Assembly (NCBI RefSeq): GCF_020342435.1
Contig: NZ_CP080504.1
Coordinates: forward strand, 1,007,081 to 1,071,080
Source: Candidatus Vallotiella sp. (ex Adelges kitamiensis)
GTDB lineage: Bacteria > Pseudomonadota > Gammaproteobacteria > Burkholderiales > Burkholderiaceae
Direction of reading: 5' to 3'
DNA length: 64,000 nucleotides
The notes under the pieces were generated by a model. That model was not told the DNA's origin. It ran no database searches and was given only the letters and a program-made list of their open reading frames with translations. Position 1 is the first letter of the stretch; each line of letters starts with the position of its first letter. Both the position numbers and the translations under genes were made by a program. This document shows, piece after piece, positions 31,589 through 41,297 of this stretch.

Positions 31589-33600
31589 TACGTAGTAAGC
31601 AGGTTAGCAGCACAACCGAAGAAATAGTACTAAATACGGTAAAACCAGAGGCTAAACGAGCTACTCGGATCACTATATCAAGAACAGATCTTACTATGAG
31701 AACCACCACCTGAAAATTGACTGTAAGATGACCCGTCAGGTAAAAGCGGGGTAAACGCGCGTGAGTAGCCGAAAATAAACTGGATGATAGATATACACGC
31801 GACATTCTATCTAGATGCATACTATTTTACGATAGCCGAGCGTACATTGCCCTGCTGCAGCAGCAACTACTTTTCACCTATGTATTGCTGTTAATGCAAG
31901 GGTGTTTTTAAAAAACAGTAGGTTCGGCTTCTGATTGAAGCACCCAAGAAGTGACCTGATGAGCAGGTGCACTAATGTAGTTAGGACTTATCTAATTTTA
32001 GCCACTCCGAAAATAACGCTTAACGCTATTACCAAGAAATACAGGTATTCCTAATACCTATTTCGTTCGTTATGAACTTATTAGCACGAACTTATCGCCC
32101 TTCTAAGTTATTCGGCAGGGCACTAATAAGACTTAATCCTCTAGAAAGTTCTCATATTACTGCGTCTCTTACTATGTATTTAAGCCTTAGGAAGGGATGA
32201 TAATAATGCCCGATAGTTAGTGACGCATTACGCTTGCTAGCGGCGCACTGACTGCACGTAATGAGATATCAATGTGGAATCTTCTCTACTTACTAACCCT
32301 TTCAATCTATTAATAAAAAAGATATCTATGCATGCTGCTGTGCGCGGAAGCACGAAACGAACGCCAAATTGTCTAATTCTAACTAGCATTAGCGGGGATA
32401 GTACACAAAGCGCTATGAGTAATTAATGCTTCCATATATCCCTCATTTTCTAACCTGTCAAGGATCTTGATGTTCACTATTAAATTAGTTTTAACTAGTC
32501 GCTACTATAGAAAATAATCGTCAACATACCGGATAATAGCGGCATTAAATAATGTGCATATCATAGATGACAACATTGAGCTTGTGGCCTAGTGCCAATA
32601 TCCTGTGCTGATGTGTAGAGTAGTCACTTTGTTAGTGATAGTTGAAAATTCATGGAATCTTACACAAATGACAATCCAGAGTGTTTGATTAGATAGATAC
32701 CTCAGCATCATCTTAAAATCTATCTTCGCCGGTTTCTTGAATAAGTTTTATATTGTTAAGTAGCTAGAGTGCATAGAACTTACATGCGCCGAACAGTCCA
32801 CCAACAGAATGCGCACGAACGAATTATTTGTATTTCTAAGATGTTAGATGTGTTTATGAACTTATTCTAAGTCAAGAGAATCTATCCAGAATAGTATAAA
32901 TATATCGTGCGATTAGTGATTAATCTATCTAAAGATGTCCTATGGTCGTTTCAACTAGCTGAAGTTAACGCAGTTTTAGAGCCTGCATCTTCTTTGCGTC
33001 GAAAATTAATAAAGTGAGCTTTTTGGACCTACGTAACACCAAACAGATCCTGGCAGTTGAGGAAACTATACAGTACTCCGTCTAATTGGAGTTTTTTGAG
33101 CGTGTTATGCCGAGCTATGAGAGCTTATATTTAGTTAAAATTCTTACTGCGAGCTATCCGGGTCGCGTTAATACTATGAGGTACTCGAAGACTTTACAGT
33201 ACCTAAAGAATATCGAAATTAACACTAAAAGTGTCTACTTAGTCAGATAAATTTATAAAACTATCCTCGTTCTTATAAGAAAGAAACACATGATTTCTAT
33301 AAAATTAACCGCAAGAAGCATCTCACAACAGGCATTTTATAACAGATGCTTGAAACATCGCAGTTTGTATACTGTCTGACAACGTGACACGCATCAACGC
33401 TCTACAAGACGTAAAAATTGAAAAGCTTCTTGATTCTCGATACGACATATTTGTACTGATGTGTATAAATCGGTTTTCTGATTTCGCCCTATTGGCACCA
33501 TAGACTACTTACTACACAGCGTATCATCAAGCATAGCAATCCATCCGTAGTGCAAACGATGCACCCTAAAGACCGCACTGTTTTAAGGTTCTCCCTCCCC
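31589..33600. other. Decayed region between topB and the dehydrogenase gene
   Basis: About 2 kb without a recognised gene. A 54-codon open stretch at 33086-33250 reads LEFFERVMPSYESLYLVK, then ILTASYPGRVNTMRYSKTLQ; it lacks a good start and was not identified, but its composition is more protein-like than its surroundings, so it may be a gene fragment. Hairpins include aggtatt/aatacct (32043-32059) and aagcatct/agatgctt (33316-33351). Confidence 0.5.
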
Positions 33601-34614
33601 ATGAAGATTGCCATTCTCGATGACTATCAAGACGCCATTCGTAAGCTCGAATGTTTTCAACTACTTGCCGAGCATGATGTCAAGGTGTTTAATAACACAG
33701 TGCGCGGGCTTGGGCAGTTAGTTAGCCGACTTGCTGAAGTAGAGGCGCTTGTCTTACTCCGTGAGCGGACAGGAATTACTCCGAAATTACTAGATAAATT
33801 ACCGCGCCTGAAAGTTATCAGCCAGATAGGTCGCACATCTAGCCATCTAGATCTTCAGGCGTGCAATGAGCGCGGAATTCCGGTACTAGAAGGTGTAAGT
33901 TCACCCGTTGCACCTGCTGAATTGACATGGGCACTCATCATGGCAGCACAGCGTCGCATTCCTCAATATGTTTCAAATCTAAAGCAAGGTGCTTGGCAGC
34001 AATCAGGTTTGCGAACTACTGCGCTACCACCAAACTTTGGGCTAGGTCAAGTACTACGGGGGCAAACACTAGGGATTTGGGGCTACGGAGAAATCGGGAA
34101 GATCGTCGCCAACTATGGGCGCGCTTTTTGTATGACTGTATTAATCTATGGCCGGGAACATTCGTTACGAGCAGCGAAAGCCAATGGCTTTGAGGTAGTT
34201 AAGACGCGCGAACAACTCTTTTCTGAAAGCGATGTACTAAGCCTACATCTTCGGTTAAACGAGGAAACCCGTGGAATCGTAACTACTCATGATTTCATGC
34301 AAATGAAACCAACAGCACTGTTCGTCAACACTAGCCGAGCTGAACTACTCGAGGATAATGCACTCATATCAGCGCTTCATAAAGGGCGACCTGGTATGGT
34401 CGCCGTGGATGTTTTCGAAAACGAGCCAATCTTGCAAGGATATCCACTGCTGCGCATGGAAAATGCTATTTGCACGCCACACATTGGCTACGTAGAACGC
34501 GAGAGCTATGAGCTGTATTTTCGGACAGCGTTTAATAATATTCTCGGGTATCTGGGTGGCGATATACAAAATGTTGTTAATCCGGAATCACTAACGGTGA
34601 AGATACGCCGTTGA
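33601..34614 (+). CDS. D-2-hydroxyacid dehydrogenase family protein
   Basis: An NAD-dependent D-isomer 2-hydroxyacid dehydrogenase of 337 residues. The cofactor fold carries LGIWGYGEIGKIVANYGRAF (GxGxxG). The catalytic Arg is in NTSRAELL, the Glu in DVFENEP and the His in CTPHIGYVERES. The N-terminus MKIAILDDYQDAIRKLECF matches the Burkholderia subfamily, so the ATG at 33601 is preferred over one 17 codons upstream (33550). The substrate is not evident; SerA, glyoxylate reductase and other members share these residues. It stands alone between two decayed regions, which suggests selection for it. Confidence 0.85.
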   Translation: MKIAILDDYQDAIRKLECFQLLAEHDVKVFNNTVRGLGQLVSRLAEVEALVLLRERTGITPKLLDKLPRLKVISQIGRTSSHLDLQACNERGIPVLEGVSSPVAPAELTWALIMAAQRRIPQYVSNLKQGAWQQSGLRTTALPPNFGLGQVLRGQTLGIWGYGEIGKIVANYGRAFCMTVLIYGREHSLRAAKANGFEVVKTREQLFSESDVLSLHLRLNEETRGIVTTHDFMQMKPTALFVNTSRAELLEDNALISALHKGRPGMVAVDVFENEPILQGYPLLRMENAICTPHIGYVERESYELYFRTAFNNILGYLGGDIQNVVNPESLTVKIRR

Positions 34615-34829
34615 TGTCTGTGTTATACCAATTAAATAGTCACTACAAGTATGACTGTGTCAGTATAGAGCGGCTTCGCCCGTAATAGCAGTTCGTTAAC
34701 TTAGGTAAATAAGCCATAGAAAAACGCTGCTATTATGATGAACTCCACTCATAGGCAGTCAATAACCCCAAAACATGCAGCATATAATATATTCACAACA
34801 TAAAAATCCTGATAGAATATCCCCATTTT

Positions 34830-34905
34830 GGGGTGTTAGCTCAGTTGGTAGAGCAGCGGACTCTTAATCCGTAGGTCGAGTGTTCGAGTCACTCACGCCC
34901 TACCA
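34830..34905 (+). tRNA. tRNA-Lys (anticodon CTT) with a G1-U72 acceptor mismatch
   Basis: 76 nt with CCA encoded. The acceptor is GGGGTGT, the D arm GCTCAGTTGGTAGAGC, the anticodon loop CTCTTAA on GCGGA/TCCGT, the T arm GAGTGTTCGAGTCACTC and the 3' strand ACGCCCT-ACCA. Pair 1-72 is G-U and pair 5-68 is U-G, whereas the likely ancestral acceptor is GGGGCGT/ACGCCCC. The bases cccc at 34821-34824 can also pair with the first four acceptor Gs across a 5-nt loop in the precursor. It reads AAG codons. It lies 150 bp from the 3' end of mnmE. Confidence 0.93.
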
Positions 34906-35054
34906 AATTACAGATAAAGTAAATTACCCTCCTTCTTTTTTACAGAAGAGAGGCGATTAGCAGCTCGCTATTAATAAATCCGGATGTGAACCTCAAAATA
35001 GGCAGTGCAGATTTGAATATCATGGAATATTAATAGATATCTCTGAGCTTTATA

Positions 35055-36446
35055 TTACTTTCCAATACAGAATCGGCTAAAGATTACCCCCAGTAAATCA
35101 TTTGATGTAAACTCTCCGGTAATTTCACTCAATTGTTCCTGCGCTAGCCTTAATTCCTCAGCAAATAAATCAAGTGCATGCAGGTTGCACGCTGCGTGCT
35201 TTACGGCTATTGCTAAGTGCGAACTTGCTGCATGTAGTGCTCGTAAGTGACGTTCACGTGCTAAGTAGACACTTTCCGATCTCGCTTGCCATCCCGCAAT
35301 ACGCAGCAATTCAGCACGCAGCAGCTCCATCCCGATCGTCGTCTTTGCTGACAAATAGATTTCTCGCGCATCGCTATCTTTAGAATCACGTACGTTCGGC
35401 TGTATACCTACTAAATCAATCTTGTTAAAAATCCGTACTACTGGAACTCCGACTGGAAACTGGTCAGCGATTTTGTAATCTTCCTTGCTTATTTTATTAC
35501 GGGCATCTATCAGATGTAACACGATCTCGGCATGCTTGATTTCATTCCATGACCGTGCAATACCTAGCCTTTCTACCTCATCTTTTGTATCACGCAGGCC
35601 GGCGGTATCAATTATGTGTAGTGGTATACCTTCGATCTGTATCGTTTGCATAACTTTATCTCGCGTTGTTCCTGCAATCGGCGTCACAATCGATAGTTCG
35701 GCACCCGCTAGCGCATTAAGCAATGAAGACTTGCCGACATTAGGTTGTCCAGCTAGCACAACTGACAATCCCTCACGCAGCAACGCACCCTGTTTCGCAT
35801 CGCGCTGAATAGTCGCCAATGCATTACAAATATTCTCTAGCTTGCTGGGCGCATTAATTGCTCCCAAAAAATCAATTTCTTCGTCGGGAAAATCAAGAGT
35901 TGCCTCAATTAGCATCCTCAGGTCTATAACCGCGTTGACTAGCCGGTGAACGTCGTTCGAGAACGCCCCCTCTAACGAATAATAGGCCGATCGGGCAGCT
36001 GCCTCAGTGCTAGCTTCAATCAGATCTGCCACGGCTTCAGCCTGTGCGAGATCAAGCTTATTATTCAGGAACGCACGTCTCGTAAATTCGCCTGGCTGCG
36101 CAAGTCGTAGGCCGATACCATGACCGGTATCTAGGCATCGCTGCAGCACTAGCTGCAATACGACTGGTCCACCATGTCCTTGTAGCTCAACAACGTGCTC
36201 GCCGGTATATGAATGAGGTGCCGGAAAATATAGGCCAATACCGCGATCCAGTGGCACGCCAGTTGCATCAAAAAATGGTACATAGACAGCAGATCGAGGT
36301 GCAAGCTGGTCGTGGAATAACGCGTCCATTAGCTCTGCAACAGCGCTGGCGCCAGCAGTGCCGAACGAGATACGTACTATACCTATACCACTACGACCTA
36401 GTGCCGTAGCAATCGCAATAATTGGATCAGCATCAGTTTGCATCAA
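35055..36446 (-). CDS. mnmE: tRNA modification GTPase MnmE
   Basis: MnmE with MnmG installs the cmnm5 group on U34 of several tRNAs. The 463-residue protein has the N-terminal folate-binding domain ([40 protein letters not shown]), a helical domain, and an inserted G domain with GQPNVGKS (233-240), [15 protein letters not shown] and NKID. The C-terminus CIGK keeps the conserved CxGK cysteine. The partner mnmG lies at 58951. It is the distal gene of rpmH-rnpA-yidD-yidC-mnmE. Confidence 0.97.
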   Translation of the reverse strand: MMQTDADPIIAIATALGRSGIGIVRISFGTAGASAVAELMDALFHDQLAPRSAVYVPFFDATGVPLDRGIGLYFPAPHSYTGEHVVELQGHGGPVVLQLVLQRCLDTGHGIGLRLAQPGEFTRRAFLNNKLDLAQAEAVADLIEASTEAAARSAYYSLEGAFSNDVHRLVNAVIDLRMLIEATLDFPDEEIDFLGAINAPSKLENICNALATIQRDAKQGALLREGLSVVLAGQPNVGKSSLLNALAGAELSIVTPIAGTTRDKVMQTIQIEGIPLHIIDTAGLRDTKDEVERLGIARSWNEIKHAEIVLHLIDARNKISKEDYKIADQFPVGVPVVRIFNKIDLVGIQPNVRDSKDSDAREIYLSAKTTIGMELLRAELLRIAGWQARSESVYLARERHLRALHAASSHLAIAVKHAACNLHALDLFAEELRLAQEQLSEITGEFTSNDLLGVIFSRFCIGK

Positions 36447-36507
36447 TTCAAATCAATAGAAGTGCAACTATATTAGTTGCTATCGCTATACCTATATCAT
36501 GATAGAT

Positions 36508-38169
36508 TCAAGCTTTCTTGGCTTTACCAATCATCCGCATAATGTAGTACTGCTGGGCTATCGACAGTATATTATTCACGACGTAATACAGTACTAGTCC
36601 AGCTGGGAAGAAGAAGAACATTACAGAGAATGCAATCGGCATAAACATCATCATCTTCGCTTGTGCTGGATCGGGTGGCGTTGGATTTAACTTTGCCTGA
36701 ATGAACATGGAGACTGCCATTAACACAGGTAGGATGTAGTATGGATCTTGCTGAGATAAGTCACGGATCCATAATATCCATGGCGCGCCGCGCATCTCGA
36801 CTGACGAGAGTAGGACCCAGTACAGTGAGATAAATACAGGGATCTGGATCAGAATCGGAAAACAACCACCAAATGGGTTCACTTTTTTAGATTTATATAG
36901 TTCCATTAGCGCTATGTTCATTTTCCGTGGATCGCTCTTAAAGCGCTCACGGATTTGCTGCATGCGTGGTGTAATTTCCTTCATCCGCGCCATTGATTTA
37001 TAGCTAGCCGCCGAAAGCGGGAAAAACACCGCCTTGATTAGTAGCGTAAGTAATACAATTGCCCAACCCCAGTTACTAATAAAACCATGAATCTCCTCGA
37101 GCAGATAAAATAGCGGCTTTGCAATAATAGTCACCCAACCGTAATCCTTAAGTAATTCAAGGCCTGGCGCAATCTTCTGCAGCTTTCGCTCTTCCTGCGG
37201 ACCAGCGAAGAGGCGAGCAACTACATGTATACTCTCGCCAGGGGGGATGTTTTGTACTGGCTCTTTGATACCGACGCGGTACAGATCATAGCCACATTTA
37301 TCTGCATAGAACTGGTGTAGCACGCCTTCCTGCGGAATCCATGCAGAAGCGAAATAGTGCTGCACCATAGCAACCCAGCCGTTATAAGCTAAGGGTGTAT
37401 AGTCCTGCTTGTTTTTATTTAAATCCGAAAAGCTCATCTTCTGGAATTTTCTCTGCTCAGAATAGATGGCTGGGCCAATAAATGTATGAGAAAAATGTGG
37501 TGTCTCAACTAAAGTATCATCGCGTACCAACTCCATATACGCAGTCGGTTTCACTGGGGTAGCACTAATATTCTCTATCTTCGTATCAACGCCGATTACA
37601 TAGCTTCCACGCGTGAATGTATAAGTTTTCATAACCCTCACGCCGCCTTTGATCGGTGATTGGAAGCTAATTGATAGCGTATTAGCGTTATCTGATAGTG
37701 ATGTCGTACCAGGTACGACATCAAACGTATCATTATGATTTGGAAAATTACTACCAATCAGGCCAGTGCGCGCTAAGTATGTATGATTAGCCGTCTGATT
37801 GAACAGCGTGATATACAAGTCAGGTTGCTTCTTACTTCCCTTAATTAGCGATAATCGTGACAACGTGCCGCCCACTGTACTAATATCTCCATCGTATACG
37901 TCTGTTTCAAAGTGGACTCTTCGGTGATTAAGCGTAAGTTGCTCATTATTCGGCTTACCACTGCTACTAGTCGGCGATTCAGTCCGTGGCAGATCCACTA
38001 GGCCCGTGCCCGTTATAGTCGTGTTCGGTGCTATTTGGTCAGTTGTCTGAGTCGGTGGCGTATTCGAGAAAAACGGTGACGGACGTCCATGGTCTCTCTG
38101 AAAGTTATTGTAGAGCATAATGACCGACATGAAGAGGATAGCCCATAGAACAGTACGTTTTATATCCAT
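36508..38169 (-). CDS. yidC: Membrane protein insertase YidC
   Basis: YidC inserts and folds inner-membrane proteins, with or without SecYEG; the ATP synthase c subunit encoded at 63628 is a classic substrate. The 553-residue protein has an N-terminal membrane segment (about 8-24), a linker, a large periplasmic P1 domain (about 70-340) and the conserved insertase core (about 350-553) with [39 protein letters not shown], and [20 protein letters not shown]. Its Gly/Pro-Thr-rich linker varies as usual. A 25-nt perfect hairpin occurs in the P1 coding sequence. Confidence 0.96.
   Translation of the reverse strand: MDIKRTVLWAILFMSVIMLYNNFQRDHGRPSPFFSNTPPTQTTDQIAPNTTITGTGLVDLPRTESPTSSSGKPNNEQLTLNHRRVHFETDVYDGDISTVGGTLSRLSLIKGSKKQPDLYITLFNQTANHTYLARTGLIGSNFPNHNDTFDVVPGTTSLSDNANTLSISFQSPIKGGVRVMKTYTFTRGSYVIGVDTKIENISATPVKPTAYMELVRDDTLVETPHFSHTFIGPAIYSEQRKFQKMSFSDLNKNKQDYTPLAYNGWVAMVQHYFASAWIPQEGVLHQFYADKCGYDLYRVGIKEPVQNIPPGESIHVVARLFAGPQEERKLQKIAPGLELLKDYGWVTIIAKPLFYLLEEIHGFISNWGWAIVLLTLLIKAVFFPLSAASYKSMARMKEITPRMQQIRERFKSDPRKMNIALMELYKSKKVNPFGGCFPILIQIPVFISLYWVLLSSVEMRGAPWILWIRDLSQQDPYYILPVLMAVSMFIQAKLNPTPPDPAQAKMMMFMPIAFSVMFFFFPAGLVLYYVVNNILSIAQQYYIMRMIGKAKKA
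37699..37723. repeat. 25-nt perfect hairpin inside yidC (12-bp arms, 1-nt loop)
   Basis: tgatgtcgtacc, loop a, ggtacgacatca: exact reverse complements. On the coding strand this specifies the residues FDVVPGTTS in the variable periplasmic domain, where sequence is weakly constrained. By rough chance calculation (equal bases, loop up to 3) about 0.02 such arms would be expected in the whole window. Confidence 0.85.
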
Positions 38170-38199
38170 ACGTTGTCTTGTGGTGAATTAGATAAACAA

Positions 38200-38430
38200 C
38201 TAGCGCTTTTTAGAACGAACTCGTGGAACCAAATCGACGCCACCTACCGAAAAGAGATGGCAGCGACATAATCGTTTTATTGTAAGATAGATTCCATGTA
38301 CGACGCCATGATACTGGATTGCTCTGCTAGCATAGTCGGAACATGAGGGGTAGAAGCGGCATCGTCCACCAAAATAAGGACTCATGACAAGCTTGTAACA
38401 GTACAGGAGCGTGATTAATACCGTTTGCAT
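38200..38430 (-). CDS. yidD: Membrane protein insertion efficiency factor YidD
   Basis: A small peripheral membrane protein that aids YidC-dependent insertion. The 76 residues include an amphipathic N-terminus (TVLITLLYCYKLVMSPYFGG) and the conserved core CRFYPSCSDYA, then RLCRCHLFSVGGVDLVPR. Length is slightly short compared with Burkholderia YidD, whose variable C-terminal tail is trimmed here. It lies 30 bp upstream of yidC and 33 bp after rnpA on the minus strand, in the conserved rpmH-rnpA-yidD-yidC order. Confidence 0.94.
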   Translation of the reverse strand: MQTVLITLLYCYKLVMSPYFGGRCRFYPSCSDYASRAIQYHGVVHGIYLTIKRLCRCHLFSVGGVDLVPRVRSKKR

Positions 38431-38463
38431 ATCATAGCTTTTCCTTAAGAAAAAGGCGGTTTG

Positions 38464-38985
38464 CTAGCTTATAGTGTCCGCGACTCTTAATGCCTTATTT
38501 TCTGAAAATCTGTGTGCCACTGCACTGGTAAAGCAGGCAACTGCGTGTACGAATAAACCTTCAATCTGTGCTCGCAGCACCTGCGTAAGTGCCACAGACC
38601 CAGAACTTAGAAAGTATGCTGGATCGATCTTACGCGATAGCCGAATTAGCACATCCCAGCCAGTTAATTCTAAGCATCGCAATCTAAACGCTTCGCGAAC
38701 TAATCGTTTAACCAGGTTGCGTGTAACCGCCCGATGTGCTTGCCTCTTACTAACAACTACCCCGAGCCGTGCACCTTGCTCGGTGGGGCGGTGGTATAGC
38801 ATAAAGTATGTGGAGCGCACACATGGGCGTAAACTTAAAACGGATGAGAACTCATCTGTTTTACGCAGCCTTGCTGTTTTTGGAAAGTTCGTAGTGTGCG
38901 CTACCGGAGAATTACCCCATCTATGCTCTATATTGATCGGTATTGATGAACAAATCGAGATAGATTTCTGATTGGCAGCCACCAC
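38464..38985 (-). CDS. rnpA: Ribonuclease P protein component
   Basis: RnpA binds RNase P RNA and helps recognise the tRNA 5' leader. The 173-residue frame has the core FPKTARLRKTDEFSSVL, ARLGVVVSKRQAHRAVTRN, the RNR-type motif TRNLVKRLVREAFR and GWDVLIRLSRK. It opens with GTG directly after the rpmH stop codon, an arrangement known from other bacteria. The first 33 residues are poorly conserved, and a later start cannot be excluded because there is no internal Met. The C-terminal 30 residues extend beyond the usual fold. Confidence 0.93.
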   Translation of the reverse strand: MVAANQKSISICSSIPINIEHRWGNSPVAHTTNFPKTARLRKTDEFSSVLSLRPCVRSTYFMLYHRPTEQGARLGVVVSKRQAHRAVTRNLVKRLVREAFRLRCLELTGWDVLIRLSRKIDPAYFLSSGSVALTQVLRAQIEGLFVHAVACFTSAVAHRFSENKALRVADTIS

Positions 38986-39120
38986 TTAGACAGTCAGCCT
39001 CTTACGACCTTTCGCTCGGCGTGCGTTGATGACTCTACGCCCGCCAGCAGTCTTCATGCGAATGCGGAAACCATGGGTGCGTTTTCGAGACGTTACAGAC
39101 GGTTGATAAGTACGTTTCAT
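38986..39120 (-). CDS. rpmH: Ribosomal protein bL34
   Basis: A 44-residue basic protein of the large ribosomal subunit. It reads [18 protein letters not shown], then [20 protein letters not shown], then RKRLTV, the textbook bL34 sequence with betaproteobacterial wording. The start ATG lies at 39118-39120 and the stop TAA at 38986-38988, immediately followed by the rnpA GTG. It faces the origin/dnaA intergenic region. The promoter is presumably in 39121-39552; none was singled out. Confidence 0.98.
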   Translation of the reverse strand: MKRTYQPSVTSRKRTHGFRIRMKTAGGRRVINARRAKGRKRLTV

Positions 39121-39552
39121 ACTACTCTTATTCGTTAGGGGTTAGGCTATAGCGTATTTTAAAAAAACTAATAGGCTAGCACAAGAGAGATTCCGCATAC
39201 TAAGCATACAATTCAGTTTTCGCACAACCATCCATTTGAACTGCTTTTCTTTGCGGAGTCAATATCTTACGCTTGCTTTTACCGGGCATTGCCCTAAACA
39301 TCCTAAACAACATCGCGCAACTGACTCTTCGGATAACAAACGTGCCATGCTTTAAAATTTTTAGCAGTAGAATCCTGGGCTATCCTGGCAATCTGGTACG
39401 CCTATTTCAACTGCCGAAATGCGTTTGCATCTACAGCTAGGTGCGTTCCATAGCTTTGCTGTGCAGCTTTATAAAGAAACTTTTGACGAAAACCGGGCTA
39501 TTCGCGTCGAGCGGGGTAGAGAGTACGACGTCGCGACACCACAACAGACTAC
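39121..39552. other. rpmH-dnaA divergent intergenic region, expected origin position
   Basis: 432 bp between the leftward rpmH operon and rightward dnaA. In many bacteria this divergence carries oriC and the dnaA promoters. No TTATCCACA or TTTTCCACA box was found; the best is a 7/9 match (ttatccgaa, minus strand, in ttcggataaca). The sequence is only moderately AT-rich with no clear AT 13-mer array. It is either a very degenerate origin or the origin lies elsewhere, for example near mnmG. Confidence 0.45.
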
Positions 39553-41091
39553 ATGAACGATTTCTGGCAATATTGCTCAACCCTGCTAGCGCGTGAGCTA
39601 ACGCCCCAACAGTATATAACGTGGATCAAACCACTCGCACTGGTTGACTTCGATGTTGAGGCGAACACACTGCGTATCGCTGCTCCGAATCGCTTCAAGC
39701 TCGACTGGGTAAAAAGTCAATTCTCGGGGCGTATAACCGACTTAGCGTGGGATTTTTGGAAACATCCAGTACAAGTACAGTTTATCCTTAATCCTAAAAA
39801 CGGCATGAAAGCATCCTCTGTGAAACGTGAGAGCAGTAGCATACTCGCTAATGCTATAGACACAGTTATTTCATCAGATTCGAACACGTCGGCTACTGAA
39901 CTAGCTAATGGCTCAGCACCTTCTCCAGCGATATCTCAGGCACCGAGTATGTCCGACGCTGTGACCGTGAATAACAACGTGGATCTCGATATTTCAAATC
40001 TAGACGCAAACGAAGTTACGGCGGCATGGCGTAACTCCCGTACGTCGCCTGATGCTTATTCCACATACGAGCGTTCTAAGCTCAATCCAGTACTCACATT
40101 AGAAAATTTTGTTACAGGCAAAGCGAACCAACTCGCTCGCGCTGCAGCGATCCAGGTTGCTAATAATCCGGGTGTATCGTATAACCCGTTGTTCCTGTAC
40201 GGTGGCGTTGGGCTTGGCAAGACACACTTAATCCATGCAATCGGCAATGAACTCCTTCAGGATCAAGCTCATGCACGGATCCGATATATCCATGCAGAGC
40301 AATATGTATCCGATGTCGTAAAGGCATACCAGCGCAAGGCATTCGACGAGTTTAAACAATACTACCATTCGCTTGACTTACTCCTAATCGACGATATCCA
40401 GTTCTTCTCCGGTAAGTCACGTACGCAAGAGGAATTCTTTTACGCGTTTGAGGCACTGGTCGCACATAAAGCGCAAGTGATTATTACCAGTGATACGTAT
40501 CCAAAAGAGATTTCCGGGATCGATGACCGATTGATCTCGCGCTTTGACTCTGGCCTAACAGTAGCAATCGAGCCGCCTGAGCTAGAAATGCGAGTTGCGA
40601 TTCTAATGCGTAAGGCACAGTCTGAGGGCGTTCTAGTAAGCGAGGATGTCGCATTTTTCGTAGCGAAGCACCTACGATCAAATGTGCGAGAGCTCGAAGG
40701 GGCATTGCGGAAGATTCTCGCATACTCAAAATTTCACGTACGTGAAATCACGATCGAGTTAACCAAAGCGGCGTTAAAAGATCTTTTAACAGTTCAAAAC
40801 CGCCAAATCTCAGTTGAGAACATTCAGAAGACTGTCTCTGACTTCTATAACATTAGAGTCGCCGATATGTACTCTAAGAAACGGCCAGCTAATATTGCGA
40901 GGCCTCGGCAGATCGCAATGTACTTAGCTAAAGAGCTAACACAGAAGAGTCTGCCTGAGATTGGTGAACTGTTTGGTGGTCGTGACCACACCACTGTGCT
41001 GCACGCGGTGCGCAAAATATCTAACGAGCGCAGCAAAGATGTGCAGTTAAATCATGAGCTGCACGTACTCGAGCAAACCCTTAAAGGATAG
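39553..41091 (+). CDS. dnaA: Replication initiator DnaA
   Basis: DnaA binds oriC boxes and opens the origin. The 512-residue protein has the N-terminal DnaB-interacting domain ([21 protein letters not shown]), a variable linker (about 90-170), the AAA+ domain with Walker [11 protein letters not shown], Walker [11 protein letters not shown] and sensor VIITSDTYP, and the C-terminal DNA-binding domain ([33 protein letters not shown]). It is intact and full length. The gene is followed by dnaN and gyrB in the classical order. An 18-bp palindrome lies in its coding sequence. Confidence 0.98.
   Translation: MNDFWQYCSTLLARELTPQQYITWIKPLALVDFDVEANTLRIAAPNRFKLDWVKSQFSGRITDLAWDFWKHPVQVQFILNPKNGMKASSVKRESSSILANAIDTVISSDSNTSATELANGSAPSPAISQAPSMSDAVTVNNNVDLDISNLDANEVTAAWRNSRTSPDAYSTYERSKLNPVLTLENFVTGKANQLARAAAIQVANNPGVSYNPLFLYGGVGLGKTHLIHAIGNELLQDQAHARIRYIHAEQYVSDVVKAYQRKAFDEFKQYYHSLDLLLIDDIQFFSGKSRTQEEFFYAFEALVAHKAQVIITSDTYPKEISGIDDRLISRFDSGLTVAIEPPELEMRVAILMRKAQSEGVLVSEDVAFFVAKHLRSNVRELEGALRKILAYSKFHVREITIELTKAALKDLLTVQNRQISVENIQKTVSDFYNIRVADMYSKKRPANIARPRQIAMYLAKELTQKSLPEIGELFGGRDHTTVLHAVRKISNERSKDVQLNHELHVLEQTLKG
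40731..40748. repeat. 18-bp palindrome inside dnaA
   Basis: atttcacgt/acgtgaaat, an exact palindrome, covers the codons for KFHVREI. Burkholderia DnaA has Gly where this protein has Val, so a GGN-to-GTA change helped create it. It resembles a ParB parS core (tttcacgtgaaa) with two extra central bases, but no parB is seen here. Confidence 0.75.
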
Positions 41092-41297
41092 GCGACACGG
41101 AACTATATTATGCTGCCCAGCTATCATTATTCCTTGTCAGGCGTCGCCTAGAGCACTAGGTATAATCACGCCTGTACGCATACCGGTCAAACTTGAGGGT
41201 TTTTCAGGCACAATGTAGGTTTGTAGATAATAAGCCGATTTGTTCGCTACGCATGGCAATGCGGAGTAAGTAAACCGCCATATCAAGAAGGAATTCT

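Noticed and set aside
31572-31820. 82-codon minus frame after topB
   Set aside because: Overlaps the topB 3' end on the opposite strand and has no family features.
38837-38862. Quasi-hairpin in rnpA (aaaacggatgag/ctcatctgtttt)
   Set aside because: One mismatch, and the amino acids KTDEFSSV are conserved in the family, so it may follow from the protein sequence.
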